A DNA stretch of 64,000 nt. It comes from Butyribacter intestini. Its GTDB lineage: Bacteria; Bacillota; Clostridia; Lachnospirales; Lachnospiraceae. The stretch is from contig LLKB01000005.1 of NCBI GenBank assembly GCA_001414325.1, positions 62,001-126,000 of the forward strand, in the 5' to 3' direction. Shown here one piece after another: positions 35,005 through 43,173 of the stretch. The notes under the pieces were generated by a model. That model did no database searches. It saw nothing but the letters and a program-made list of their open reading frames with translations, and was not told the DNA's origin. Every line of letters starts with the position of its first letter. The stretch's first letter is position 1. Made by a program: the position numbers and the translations under genes.

Positions 35005-35921
35005 TGTTTTCAGATAGTAAATCTGCAATTTCAAGACCGGATGCAAATTTGTCAAATGAAAAATTTAATCATGATATTATTCATTCTGACAATCATGTGC
35101 ACACATATTTTTCAACAGACAGCGATACACCCATGGAAGAAATGTTAAAAGCCGCCATAGACAAAAGATTTACATCCATCTGCTTTACAGACCATATGGA
35201 TTATAACTTTCCATCAGAAAGTGACACACCTGAATTTCTTCTCGATATAAAGCCATACTTTGAGGAACTGGAAAGGCTCAGTGAAAAATACAGTGACAGT
35301 ATAAAAATCCGCAAGGGCATTGAACTCGGTCTGAAAAAAGACTGCCTTGACAAATGCCTTTCACTCACAAAAAAATATCCGTTCGACTTCGTTATCGGCT
35401 CAACCCATCTTGTAGATAATATTGACCCATATTATGATATATTTTGGGAGGGCACCGACGAAAAAAATGGTATCTTAAGATATTATGAGACAACTTTAGA
35501 AAATGTAAATCTTGGAGCGGATTTTGATGTCTACGGACATATAGATTACATCATCCGCTACACGCCAAAAATGAAACAGCTAAAAGCAAAAGGCATCGTG
35601 GACGACAGCTATATAGACCGCCTGCTCAAAGACTCGATGGAAATAATAGAAGAAATCTTAAAAACACTTATATCCAACGGCAAAGGAATAGAGATAAACA
35701 CGGCAGGTTTTAAATACGGACTCGGACACCCAAATCCACATGAAAAAGTTTTAAAACTCTACCATGAACTTGGCGGCGAGATAATCACCATTGGCTCAGA
35801 TGCACATGAATGTAAACACCTTGCCTATGACTTTGAAAAAGTCCCGGAGATACTTAAGAATTGTGGTTTCAGGTATTATAGTGAATTTACGGGCAGAAAA
35901 GCGGCGATGGTAAAAATATGA
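35004..35921 (+). CDS. hisJ: PHP-family histidinol-phosphatase
   Basis: 305 residues. AGGAGG lies inside the end of rqcH, 8 bases from the ATG. PHP metal-site motifs are in order: SDNHVHTYFSTDSD, CFTDHMDYNF, GIELG, FVIGSTHLV, DVYGHIDYI, IEINTAGFKYG and TIGSDAHECKHLA. They fit the HisK/HisJ type that removes phosphate from L-histidinol phosphate. The his operon at the right end of the window has hisZ, G, D, B and IE but no phosphatase, so this gene fills that step. Its pairing with rqcH is not a known functional link. Confidence 0.85.
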   Translation: MFSDSKSAISRPDANLSNEKFNHDIIHSDNHVHTYFSTDSDTPMEEMLKAAIDKRFTSICFTDHMDYNFPSESDTPEFLLDIKPYFEELERLSEKYSDSIKIRKGIELGLKKDCLDKCLSLTKKYPFDFVIGSTHLVDNIDPYYDIFWEGTDEKNGILRYYETTLENVNLGADFDVYGHIDYIIRYTPKMKQLKAKGIVDDSYIDRLLKDSMEIIEEILKTLISNGKGIEINTAGFKYGLGHPNPHEKVLKLYHELGGEIITIGSDAHECKHLAYDFEKVPEILKNCGFRYYSEFTGRKAAMVKI

Positions 35922-35974
35922 TGGTTTAAATTTGACACCAGCTGACCGACAGTATAAAGATTAATTGCTAAATA

Positions 35975-36024
35975 GCTCCCCCCATACATGAGATAGGTTA
36001 AATTCGTGTATGGGAGAGTTTTAA
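35975..36024 (+). terminator. Terminator after the histidinol-phosphatase gene
   Basis: CTCCC plus CATACA pairs with TGTATG plus GGAG, and TTTT follows. It lies about 55 bases after the stop. Confidence 0.75.
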
Positions 36025-36103
36025 ATAATTTAAAATATAACTTAAAAGTTTACACTAATAATTCTAAAACTCACACTATTTATGTCTATGTTGCAAGCGA
36101 ATT

Positions 36104-37105
36104 TCATTCAATAATATCGGTGATATACTTTTTCAGTCCTTTTTCCGTAGAAAAATCATATTCTGCACTTTTTTCGGTATAATATGCTTTTATGCTCTCC
36201 ATAGAGATTTGCTCATGAGCCGGAATCCCGTCAGCATACCCTCTCCTCGCAAGTTTCCAGGGAGTTTCCTCATGAGTAATCTTTTCCAGCACTTTACCGC
36301 TATACTCTCCAAAAGTATTAACAACCAAATCTATAGCATGATGTTCTTTCTCGGTAAGTACATCCTCTGCACATTCAAAAATTGCAAAGCGTGCATCTTC
36401 AATAGGATTAAATTTAAAATTTCTAAACATATCATATACTTCGGGATATACCGGTCCATGAACCCATGCCTGACAATTTTCAGGAAATATAGGTTCCCCA
36501 TTCAGAGCATAAGATTCTCCCTGAATAAAATAAAGTAATTTTTGAAGCATTAACGGAGTTACTTCTTCAAGTTTTTCAAACACATACGAAATCACCCTAA
36601 GCATTTTATCCGAAACCGAAAATAACTTTTCCAACTGTACTGCGGCTTCCATTGCCTTATTATATGCGGCAGATGCAATCTTATCTTTGTTTTCATTCAA
36701 TCTTTTTTGCATAAAAGCCGGGGAAGATAATGCCATTCTTATAATATCAGAATACTCTTTAGACGGTATCTGACCGGAAAGGTATCTCGTAATAGTTACT
36801 TCACCAAATCCAAGTGCAAGAGACAATGGAGCTTTCCCAATTTTATAAATTTTCATAAGATTTTCAATATCATTAATCGAAACAATATTTTCATAGTCTC
36901 TATACTGTTTATCAACTTCCTGAATATTTCTATCAATCAGCCCCGGGATACTCATTTCTTCTCCACAATCACGGCATATTGCAATTGTAATATTAAACAT
37001 ATATTCTACATCTTTTATATTTTTTTTAATATTTCTTTTTTTCAGCACATACTCCGTTTCTTTTCTGCATATCGTACAAAAATCGATTTTCTCTTTCTCT
37101 GCCAT
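36104..37105 (-). CDS. MqsA-like antitoxin fused to a Panacea (SocA/DUF4065) domain
   Basis: 333 residues. The N-terminal zinc domain has CTICRKETEY and CRDCGEE, two CxxC pairs as in MqsA. A helix-turn-helix follows (KIGKAPLSLALGFGEVTITR then YLSGQIPSKEYSD). The C-terminal half, about 170-330, is a Panacea/SocA domain with SYVFEKLEEVTPLMLQKLLY, FPENCQAWVHGPVYPEVY and HEETPWKLARRG. It is 23 bases after the short gene at 37129. The zinc-plus-helix part would bind the operator and the Panacea part would neutralise the toxin. Such antitoxins pair with many toxin types. Confidence 0.85.
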   Translation of the reverse strand: MAEKEKIDFCTICRKETEYVLKKRNIKKNIKDVEYMFNITIAICRDCGEEMSIPGLIDRNIQEVDKQYRDYENIVSINDIENLMKIYKIGKAPLSLALGFGEVTITRYLSGQIPSKEYSDIIRMALSSPAFMQKRLNENKDKIASAAYNKAMEAAVQLEKLFSVSDKMLRVISYVFEKLEEVTPLMLQKLLYFIQGESYALNGEPIFPENCQAWVHGPVYPEVYDMFRNFKFNPIEDARFAIFECAEDVLTEKEHHAIDLVVNTFGEYSGKVLEKITHEETPWKLARRGYADGIPAHEQISMESIKAYYTEKSAEYDFSTEKGLKKYITDIIE

Positions 37106-37128
37106 GGTATTTCCCCCTTATCACATTT

Positions 37129-37434
37129 CTATTTGAAATAATATTTAATCGGATATTTCTGTTCATGCAATGATACAACAATAACATAACAGTTATCCAG
37201 CTTGTTAAATTTTATGTATAAGGACACTATTTTACTTTCATTACCCATCCTTTCCAAAAGTTCTACATCTTTCCCAAAAACATACAACATTTCATCTTCA
37301 TATCCCTCGTGTTCATTTTGTAACCTCTCAGAAAAATCTGTTGCCGTCAATCCCATCAATATATCTTTTGCCATTTCTTCATCAATAACATAAGTAAGAA
37401 AAAGCTCCCTATTATCCTGCCGCCGGGAATTCAT
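37129..37434 (-). CDS. MqsR-like toxin, 5' end probably frameshifted
   Basis: 101 residues. LMGLTATDFSERLQNEHEGY, LYVFGKDVELL and SLYIKFNKLDNCYVIVVSLH line up with the MqsR RNase pattern (SESDF, VY, LKI, VSF), so the fold is likely MqsR-like. The start has no ribosome site. Upstream, a frame from TTG at 37513, with GGGGAG 9 bases before it, encodes LGITLKDIDAYLIKVKMRLE and would continue in frame if one A were removed from the A5 run at 37451-37455. The intact toxin would have about 125 residues. As sequenced it is either inactive or switched off by the A-run slip. Confidence 0.6.
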   Translation of the reverse strand: MNSRRQDNRELFLTYVIDEEMAKDILMGLTATDFSERLQNEHEGYEDEMLYVFGKDVELLERMGNESKIVSLYIKFNKLDNCYVIVVSLHEQKYPIKYYFK

Positions 37435-37566
37435 TTCAATTCTATATCTGTTTTTCTAATCGCATTTTCACCTTAATCAAATACGCATCAATATCTTTTA
37501 GTGTAATACCCAATATATACATCTCCCCTCATTAATATGATTGACTTTTCATCTTTTTCCATCATC

Positions 37567-37595
37567 ATTATATGCTTATGATAGAATTTTGTCAA
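37567..37595 (-). promoter_or_regulatory. Consensus promoter of the toxin-antitoxin operon
   Basis: On the minus strand TTGACA (37595-37590) and TATAAT (37572-37567), both perfect, with 17 bases between. The leader to the TTG at 37513 is about 45 bases. Confidence 0.85.
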
Positions 37596-37602
37596 TATCC
37601 TA

Positions 37603-37802
37603 TCATGCCTTTTTTAAATTAACAGTAGGTGGCACATATGATACAGCCTGATTATTTTCATTTAACATGGCACCACATTGAGGACATTTAAACATTGCAT
37701 CCGCACAGCGTTTTCCACAATATCAAATTTCATAAACTCATTTTTCTTTAGTACTGTTTTTATCTCTTTTAAAAATTCGCCATCTAAATCTTTGTATCTC
37801 AT
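37603..37802 (-). pseudogene. Zinc-ribbon protein remnant with one frameshift
   Basis: ATG at 37802 with GAGG upstream encodes MRYKDLDGEFLKEIKTVLKK then NEFMKFD. Near 37721 the frame is lost; one base further on the other frame reads CGKRCADAMFKCPQCGAML and then YVPPTVNLKKA before a stop at 37603. Both halves fit one protein of about 65 residues with a zinc ribbon (CxxxC...CxxC). A single missing T in GATTATTGT would explain it. Confidence 0.6.
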
Positions 37803-37838
37803 AGTAATTCCTCATTCTCGCTTTATTTTCTGTCGTTA

Positions 37839-38555
37839 TTATGGGATACTTCCCGCAAAATCAACATCTTTATTTTTTTTCTCATTTTTCTTAGTCTGAG
37901 TCTTTGGTACACTCGTCTTGGCTGGTGCACTTGTCTTAGTCTCATACGGCTTTGGAGTATTTTGTGTCTGTGGTGTCATTTTTATTTTTTCGCCTTTGCT
38001 TACCGTAATCTTTATAACAGTCTTGCTTTTCACCATTTTTCCGTGTTTAGGAGCCTGTCCTATTACAATACCTTTATCTTTTTTACTCTCTTTATATATT
38101 ATCTTATACGAAAGTTTTTTTTCTTTAATTTTTTGTATTGCATTCTTATATCCTTTTCCGACACAATCCGGCACCTCATATTTCTTTTCACCATTACTTA
38201 CGGTGAGAACTAATGTTTTTTTCTTTCCTCTCTCGCATATTGTTCCATCTGTTACACTCTGGGATATTATCTTTCCCTTTTGAGTGTTACTGTATTTTTT
38301 GCTCCATTTGACAAGAACCGCCGTATCACCTTTTTCATCCAGCAGTTCTAATGCCTGCTGCTTTGTCATTCCCTCAAATGACGGCATATAATATCTGCTG
38401 TCCGGCTCTTTTGTCTCCGCCGTCTGCTGTGTTATCACCGGAGTTGCAGAAACCTGTGCAACTGCCCCTTTGTTCTTTGTGAACATTCTTCTGTTATTTA
38501 CGGCAAATCCCACAACAATGCCTGCCATAGCTACTGCAATAAACAGTACCGCCAT
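37839..38555 (-). CDS. PASTA-repeat membrane protein, probably the C-terminal half of the kinase
   Basis: 238 residues. One membrane span at the start (MAVLFIAVAMAGIVVGFAVN), a Gln/Thr linker, then two PASTA domains of about 65 residues each (YYMPSFEGMTKQQALELLDE and EVPDCVGKGYKNAIQKIK). PASTA domains bind peptidoglycan fragments outside the cell. A Lys/Thr/Pro tail ends the protein. The ATG has only a poor ribosome site, and the frame runs upstream through RINNRTKTIGK, a typical membrane-proximal linker, into the end of the kinase gene. I think kinase and PASTA part were one PrkC-type protein; see the kinase entry. Confidence 0.75.
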   Translation of the reverse strand: MAVLFIAVAMAGIVVGFAVNNRRMFTKNKGAVAQVSATPVITQQTAETKEPDSRYYMPSFEGMTKQQALELLDEKGDTAVLVKWSKKYSNTQKGKIISQSVTDGTICERGKKKTLVLTVSNGEKKYEVPDCVGKGYKNAIQKIKEKKLSYKIIYKESKKDKGIVIGQAPKHGKMVKSKTVIKITVSKGEKIKMTPQTQNTPKPYETKTSAPAKTSVPKTQTKKNEKKNKDVDFAGSIP

Positions 38556-38587
38556 TTTTCCTATTGTTTTTGTCCTGTTATTTATCC

Positions 38588-39508
38588 TTATGTTAAAATG
38601 TTAAAGCTAAACCTTTTTTTGTTGTATAGTTCACTATACAGCTCGTCCATACTCTGTATCCTGTCTTCTGCCTTTATCGACATTCCATGCATTATCGCCT
38701 GTTTCTGTCTTTTGGTTAAATCTATATTTTCAATCTCCGACAAAGGCACAAGCCTGTCCTTAAGCATTCTCTCTATTGACTCATTAGGCTCTTTTCCCGT
38801 GAGCATAAAATACATAGTCGCACACAAAGAATATACATCAGACCAGCTCCCCTGCCTGCCTTTACGAAGATACTGCTCCTCCGAGGTATATCCTCTTTTG
38901 AATGTAACTGTCAGGCTTTTATCCGTCATGACATTTTTTTCTCTTGCCGAGCCAAAATCTATAAGAACAAGCTGTTTTTCTTTTATCCTTATAAGTATAT
39001 TGTCCGGGCTTATGTCCCTATGCAGGATTTTCGCATCGTGAATTTTTTTCAGTGATCTGATAATAGACTTCATCATCAAAAATGCTTCCGGTCCTTTTAT
39101 CGCACCATTTTTCCTAACATACTCTTTTAATGTAATACCGTCTACATAATCCATAACTATATAAGCAGTATTGTTCAGATAAAAAAAGTCTCTGACGGAA
39201 ACTATGCCGTCCAGAGAATGAAACTGCGACAGTATTGTTGCCTCACTGTAAAAGTCACTAAGACCTTTATTATATAATTCACTGTTTTTTCCGTGATAAA
39301 TGTATATACTGTAGTCATCCCTGCCACGAACATCTCTGCTTCCATAACTAAGAGGAAAATACTCCTTTATTGCAACTGTTATATTTAAAAGTAAATCTTT
39401 TCCTATATATGTAATTCCAAAACTCCCCTCGCCTATAACTCTGCCTATCTTATATCTTTCGTTTAGCATTATATCTTCCGGCAGGCAGCGTGGCGTGCTT
39501 TCACACAT
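38588..39508 (-). CDS. Serine/threonine protein kinase (PrkC-like, catalytic half)
   Basis: 306 residues, AAAGGAGG 8 bases before the ATG at 39508. A full Hanks kinase domain is present: GEGSFGITYIG loop, VAIKEYF Lys, HRDISPDNIL catalytic loop, LIDFGSARE metal site, and TVTFKRGYTSEEQY activation segment. It ends in a linker (KKRFSFNILT) just before the stop. PrkC kinases normally continue through a membrane span into PASTA repeats, which are found 33 bases on in the -1 frame. A one-base slip in the A/T run at 38595-38598 would join them. As written, the kinase is soluble. Confidence 0.85.
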   Translation of the reverse strand: MCESTPRCLPEDIMLNERYKIGRVIGEGSFGITYIGKDLLLNITVAIKEYFPLSYGSRDVRGRDDYSIYIYHGKNSELYNKGLSDFYSEATILSQFHSLDGIVSVRDFFYLNNTAYIVMDYVDGITLKEYVRKNGAIKGPEAFLMMKSIIRSLKKIHDAKILHRDISPDNILIRIKEKQLVLIDFGSAREKNVMTDKSLTVTFKRGYTSEEQYLRKGRQGSWSDVYSLCATMYFMLTGKEPNESIERMLKDRLVPLSEIENIDLTKRQKQAIMHGMSIKAEDRIQSMDELYSELYNKKRFSFNILT

Positions 39509-39921
39509 ACTGTAAACCTCCTTTGCACATACTTAAATGTCATTATACACCCCCTATGTCAAAAATCGGTTTCCGTTTTTTTCAGTATCATTTTTCATAT
39601 ATAGAATACCACTTTCACACCCCTCATTCAACTGGCAGAAAACTCATATTCAGGGTTATCTCACGCATAAAACAGGCTCGACACCCCCAAAAATGTAGAT
39701 TTTTTTTGTAATTAGGTGATTTTTTCACACTTATATTAGAAAATTTTATTTTTTAATGGTTTTATATTTATACACATAATTATTTTCGGCAATTTAATAT
39801 GTTTTTTCACCCTTTTATCGTTTTTGTATATAATCTAACTCAATTTTTTGTATATTCTATAATGAAACTTTCTATAAAAGCCTTCTAATAATACTTTTGT
39901 TTTATTTTTTACTCCCATAAC
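39509..39921. other. A+T-rich spacer between nifS and the kinase
   Basis: 413 bases with no supported gene. It has a TATAAT near 39548 (minus strand) about 40 bases before the kinase start, with no -35 at a normal distance. The rest is homopolymer-rich. Confidence 0.4.
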
Positions 39922-41070
39922 TTATTCTCTTAATACTTTTATGGCTGTTTTTAATATATCCATTACAAAGTCAACTTCCCTGACTGTATTTTCTTCACCA
40001 AGTGTAAATCTTATTGTTCCATCGGCATATTCCTTTGGAACACCTATACTTTCTATCACATGGGAAATCCCCGGTTCTCCTGTATTGCAGGCTGAACCTG
40101 CTGAAGCACATATTCCGTTCATATCAAGTATAATGAGCAGAGTCTCTCCCTCAATTCCTTTAAAACTTATATTCAGATTTCCTGGAAGTCTTTCATTTCC
40201 CGGTTCTGCACCGTTTAACCGCACATCTTCTATCTCATTTTCTATCCTTGACAAAAAATAGTCCCTTACATTTGCTGTTTTAAGATTTTTCTTATACATA
40301 TTTTTAAATCCCTCTTCAACGGCTGCACCCATACCGACAATCCCAGGTACATTCTCCGTTCCTGCTCTCATATTGCTTTCCTGCTTTCCGCCATAGATAA
40401 ACTTTTCTATATCACAACCCTTTGATATATAAAGAAAACCCGTTCCTTTCGGTCCGCAGAGCTTGTGCGAGCTTACACTCATCATATGTATCCCGCTTTT
40501 TTTTACATCAATCGGAATATGCATATATGCCTGAACTGCATCTGTATGAAAATAAATATTGTACTTTTTGGCTATCTTAGCAATCTCGTCTATAGGCTGA
40601 ATCGTTCCTATCTCATTGTTGGCATACATTATCGAAATCAAAATTGTATCATTTCTTATCGCCCTCTCAAGATCCCTAAGCGAAATCACACCCCTCTCAT
40701 CAACCGGAAGATAAGTCACTCTGTATCCCTGTTTTTCAAGTGCCTTGCAGGAATTGAGGATTGCATGATGCTCAATACAGCTTGTTATGATATGCCGTCC
40801 TCTTTTTCCTTTATATCTGCACGCTCTCACCGTTCCAAACAATGCCCAGTTGTCACTCTCCGTGCCACCACTTGTAAAATAAATTTCATCTTTAGACGCA
40901 TTTATACTCTTTGCCACCTGCTTTCTGGCTGTCTCTATTTTTTCCTTACACTGTTGTGCAAATTCATATGCCCCCGATGGATTTCCATAATAAATTTCCA
41001 GACATTTTTTCATCTCAGCAACCGCCCGTGGACATACCGAAGTCGTTGCCGCATGGTCAAGATAAATCAT
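39922..41070 (-). CDS. Cysteine desulfurase (NifS/IscS family)
   Basis: 382 residues from the ATG at 41070, with GAGGTGCGGT upstream; an earlier in-frame start is five codons away without a site. A PLP enzyme that takes sulfur from Cys for iron-sulfur clusters or thiolation. Motifs: YLDHAATTSVCPRAV, SGGTESDNWALFG, HHAILNSC, HTDAVQAYMHIPID, SSHKLCGPKG (PLP Lys) and ICASAGSACNTGEP, with the catalytic Cys in the last. It is a group I (short loop) type. No IscU or ThiI lies next to it. Confidence 0.92.
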   Translation of the reverse strand: MIYLDHAATTSVCPRAVAEMKKCLEIYYGNPSGAYEFAQQCKEKIETARKQVAKSINASKDEIYFTSGGTESDNWALFGTVRACRYKGKRGRHIITSCIEHHAILNSCKALEKQGYRVTYLPVDERGVISLRDLERAIRNDTILISIMYANNEIGTIQPIDEIAKIAKKYNIYFHTDAVQAYMHIPIDVKKSGIHMMSVSSHKLCGPKGTGFLYISKGCDIEKFIYGGKQESNMRAGTENVPGIVGMGAAVEEGFKNMYKKNLKTANVRDYFLSRIENEIEDVRLNGAEPGNERLPGNLNISFKGIEGETLLIILDMNGICASAGSACNTGEPGISHVIESIGVPKEYADGTIRFTLGEENTVREVDFVMDILKTAIKVLRE

Positions 41071-41090
41071 ACCGCACCTCTGCACCCGTA

Positions 41091-41277
41091 TATAAAATCA
41101 ATATATTCAGTATAATGCTGTTTGACACATGATAAATTTGAAATACATATAAGAAACTTAGCTTTTTACCGTTTGATAACTCTAAAATTTATATATTCAA
41201 CATAATTTTATTTGCCATCTGATAAATCTAAAATCTATATATTCATCATAATTTTATTCATCATCTAATAAAATTAA
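41091..41277. repeat. Degenerate tandem repeat upstream of the flippase gene
   Basis: About three copies of a unit of roughly 60 bases: a core like AAATCTATATATTCAACATAA followed by TTTTATTTGCCATCTGATAAA. The last two copies (from 41186 and 41230) are the clearest; the first is diverged. Confidence 0.6.
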
Positions 41278-41313
41278 ATAATAAGTTTGAATGTGCTAAA
41301 GTGAGGAAGCTTT

Positions 41314-42966
41314 ATGAACTCAGCCGCAAAAACAAAAAAAAAGGTAAAAAACAGACTTAAAAGCAATATAATAAAAGGAACTCTTATACTCTCCTGTGCA
41401 AGTATCTTAAGCCGCATAATCGGTTTCATATACAGAATATACCTCGCTGATATTCTCGGCGAACAACTGCTCGGTACATATCAGCTTATTTTTCCTATAT
41501 ATGTGCTGTGCTTTACGATTTACGGAGCGGGTATGCAAAGTGCCATATCTCAGGTTGTTGCGACACTCATAGGCAAAAATAACACACATTCTAAAGACGA
41601 CGGTTTAAAGGGAAGCGTTTCAAAAGATAGAAGTTTAAAAAACAGTAATTTAAAGTATAGAAGTTCAAAAAACGGCAATTTTAAAGACAACACTTCAAAA
41701 AACAATAATAAGTCATCTTTAGTAAAAGGAAATTATCCTTTTGTTTCGTCATCGGCAAGAAATATAACTCCACGCACGATACTTCTTGCCGGCACGATAC
41801 TCAGCTTTATCCTTGCACTTTTTCTGTCCATTTTTATAAATTTCAACTCAAAGTGGATTGCCTGCAATATCCTCATGGTACCCGACTGCGACATCTATCT
41901 TAAACTGCTCACATATCTTTTCCCATTTTGCAGCATTTCAGCCTGCATCTGTGGATACCAATACGGACTTGAAAATGCAAAACCACCTGCCATTGCCGGA
42001 ATAATAGAGCAGATAACCCGCATCTTATTTGTATTTATCGTTCAGGGCTTTTTCTCTGATAAAGAAATCTGCTGCCAGATAGCCGTGTATGGACTTACCG
42101 TTGGTGAATTTTTTGGTTTCCTCTATAATATGTCTACAATAAAAAATAAAAAACGCAACAATAAAAAGCATATTTCCGATAAAAATTTAAACAATGATAA
42201 TGCCAAGCTGCACTCTGAAAGCCTGCATTCAAAAAGACAGCACGCTTATAATGCCAAATCTGACAACCAGCAATTTAAAAGACAAGAATTAAAAAATAAA
42301 ACTTTCAATAAAAGAAAAAATAAAATTTCTTTAAAAGAAAGTTTTAAACTGCTCCTGCCGGTATTTATTTCGCTAACATCAATAAAACTGACAATCTCTC
42401 TTTTACATAGTGTAGAATCAATATTTATTCCTGCTTCACTCGTAAAATACGGCTATACGATGAACGAAGCCTTAAGTGTGTATGGTATATATTCCGGAAT
42501 GGCTATGCCATTTATAATGTTTCCTGCCACAATAACAATGGCAATATCAACAATGCTTCTCCCTGCTGTTTCAAAAGCACACTCATCAGGAAACAAAAAA
42601 CAGATTAAAAAACTTATCCGACGCACATCATATTTCTGTCTTGTAACCGGAATGGCTGCTACTGTCTTTTTCCTACTATTTGGAAACATCTGTGCAAGTC
42701 TTTTCTTCCACAACGAACTTGCCGGAAGATACCTTACCGTAATGTCTTTCTTATGTCCGTTTTTGTACCTAAACATGACCTACAGCAGTATATTGAATGG
42801 GCTTGGCAAGCCCCATATGACTTTTGTGATAACAGTAGTATGTACACTCATAAAGATACTGTCACTTATGTTCTTTGTTCCTAAATACGGAATGATAGCT
42901 TATATCGCCGCATCTCTTATAGCAGAAGCATTGCTGTGCGTGATGCTTAGACATTATTGCGGATAG
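41314..42966 (+). CDS. MATE/PST-type flippase (SpoVB-like) with two charged insertions
   Basis: 550 residues with 12-14 membrane spans. It resembles the polysaccharide transporter / SpoVB-MurJ group (GTLILSCASILSRIIGFIYR at the start, then LADILGEQLLG). Two long insertions are odd: about residues 95-145 (Ser/Asn/Lys-rich, built from short imperfect repeats) and about 275-345 (Lys/Asn/His-rich). Both fall in predicted loops. They look like slippage-expanded hydrophilic loops rather than domains. It likely moves a lipid-linked glycan across the membrane. The start follows GAGGAAGC. Confidence 0.8.
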   Translation: MNSAAKTKKKVKNRLKSNIIKGTLILSCASILSRIIGFIYRIYLADILGEQLLGTYQLIFPIYVLCFTIYGAGMQSAISQVVATLIGKNNTHSKDDGLKGSVSKDRSLKNSNLKYRSSKNGNFKDNTSKNNNKSSLVKGNYPFVSSSARNITPRTILLAGTILSFILALFLSIFINFNSKWIACNILMVPDCDIYLKLLTYLFPFCSISACICGYQYGLENAKPPAIAGIIEQITRILFVFIVQGFFSDKEICCQIAVYGLTVGEFFGFLYNMSTIKNKKRNNKKHISDKNLNNDNAKLHSESLHSKRQHAYNAKSDNQQFKRQELKNKTFNKRKNKISLKESFKLLLPVFISLTSIKLTISLLHSVESIFIPASLVKYGYTMNEALSVYGIYSGMAMPFIMFPATITMAISTMLLPAVSKAHSSGNKKQIKKLIRRTSYFCLVTGMAATVFFLLFGNICASLFFHNELAGRYLTVMSFLCPFLYLNMTYSSILNGLGKPHMTFVITVVCTLIKILSLMFFVPKYGMIAYIAASLIAEALLCVMLRHYCG

Positions 42967-42973
42967 ATTAAGA

Positions 42974-43018
42974 AATAGCATCCCCAACCCTCGCAAAGTT
43001 TAGGATGCTATTCTTATT
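42974..43018 (+). terminator. Terminator after the flippase gene
   Basis: AATAGCATCC and GGATGCTATT form a perfect 10-base stem, with CTTATT after it. It begins 8 bases after the stop codon. Confidence 0.85.
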
Positions 43019-43039
43019 AGTTTTTCTCAACTGAGGGCA

Positions 43040-43060
43040 AATCGGATATCATATCCGATT
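43040..43060. repeat. Perfect 21-base palindrome
   Basis: AATCGGATAT, a single C, then the exact inverse. It is between two terminators, in DNA without a gene, and could be a protein-binding site. Confidence 0.6.
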
Positions 43061-43085
43061 CACTTTCTGATTAGATTATACATTA

Positions 43086-43116
43086 GGGCACTTGTCTTTT
43101 CAAGTGTCCTTTTTTC
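43086..43116 (+). terminator. Second terminator hairpin
   Basis: GGGCACTTG pairs with CAAGTGTCC, six T follow. The gene it once served is not present. Confidence 0.7.
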
Positions 43117-43173
43117 TCTACAATCACTTGTTTTTGTTAGTAAAAATAGGTATATAAGACAACTCAACATCCC

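Noticed and set aside
39530..39570. TTGACA and TATAAT before the kinase gene (minus strand)
   Set aside because: They are only 9 bases apart, so they cannot form one promoter.
41091..41277. The tandem repeats as a CRISPR array
   Set aside because: The units are degenerate and A+T rich with no constant repeat and spacer structure, and there are no cas genes.
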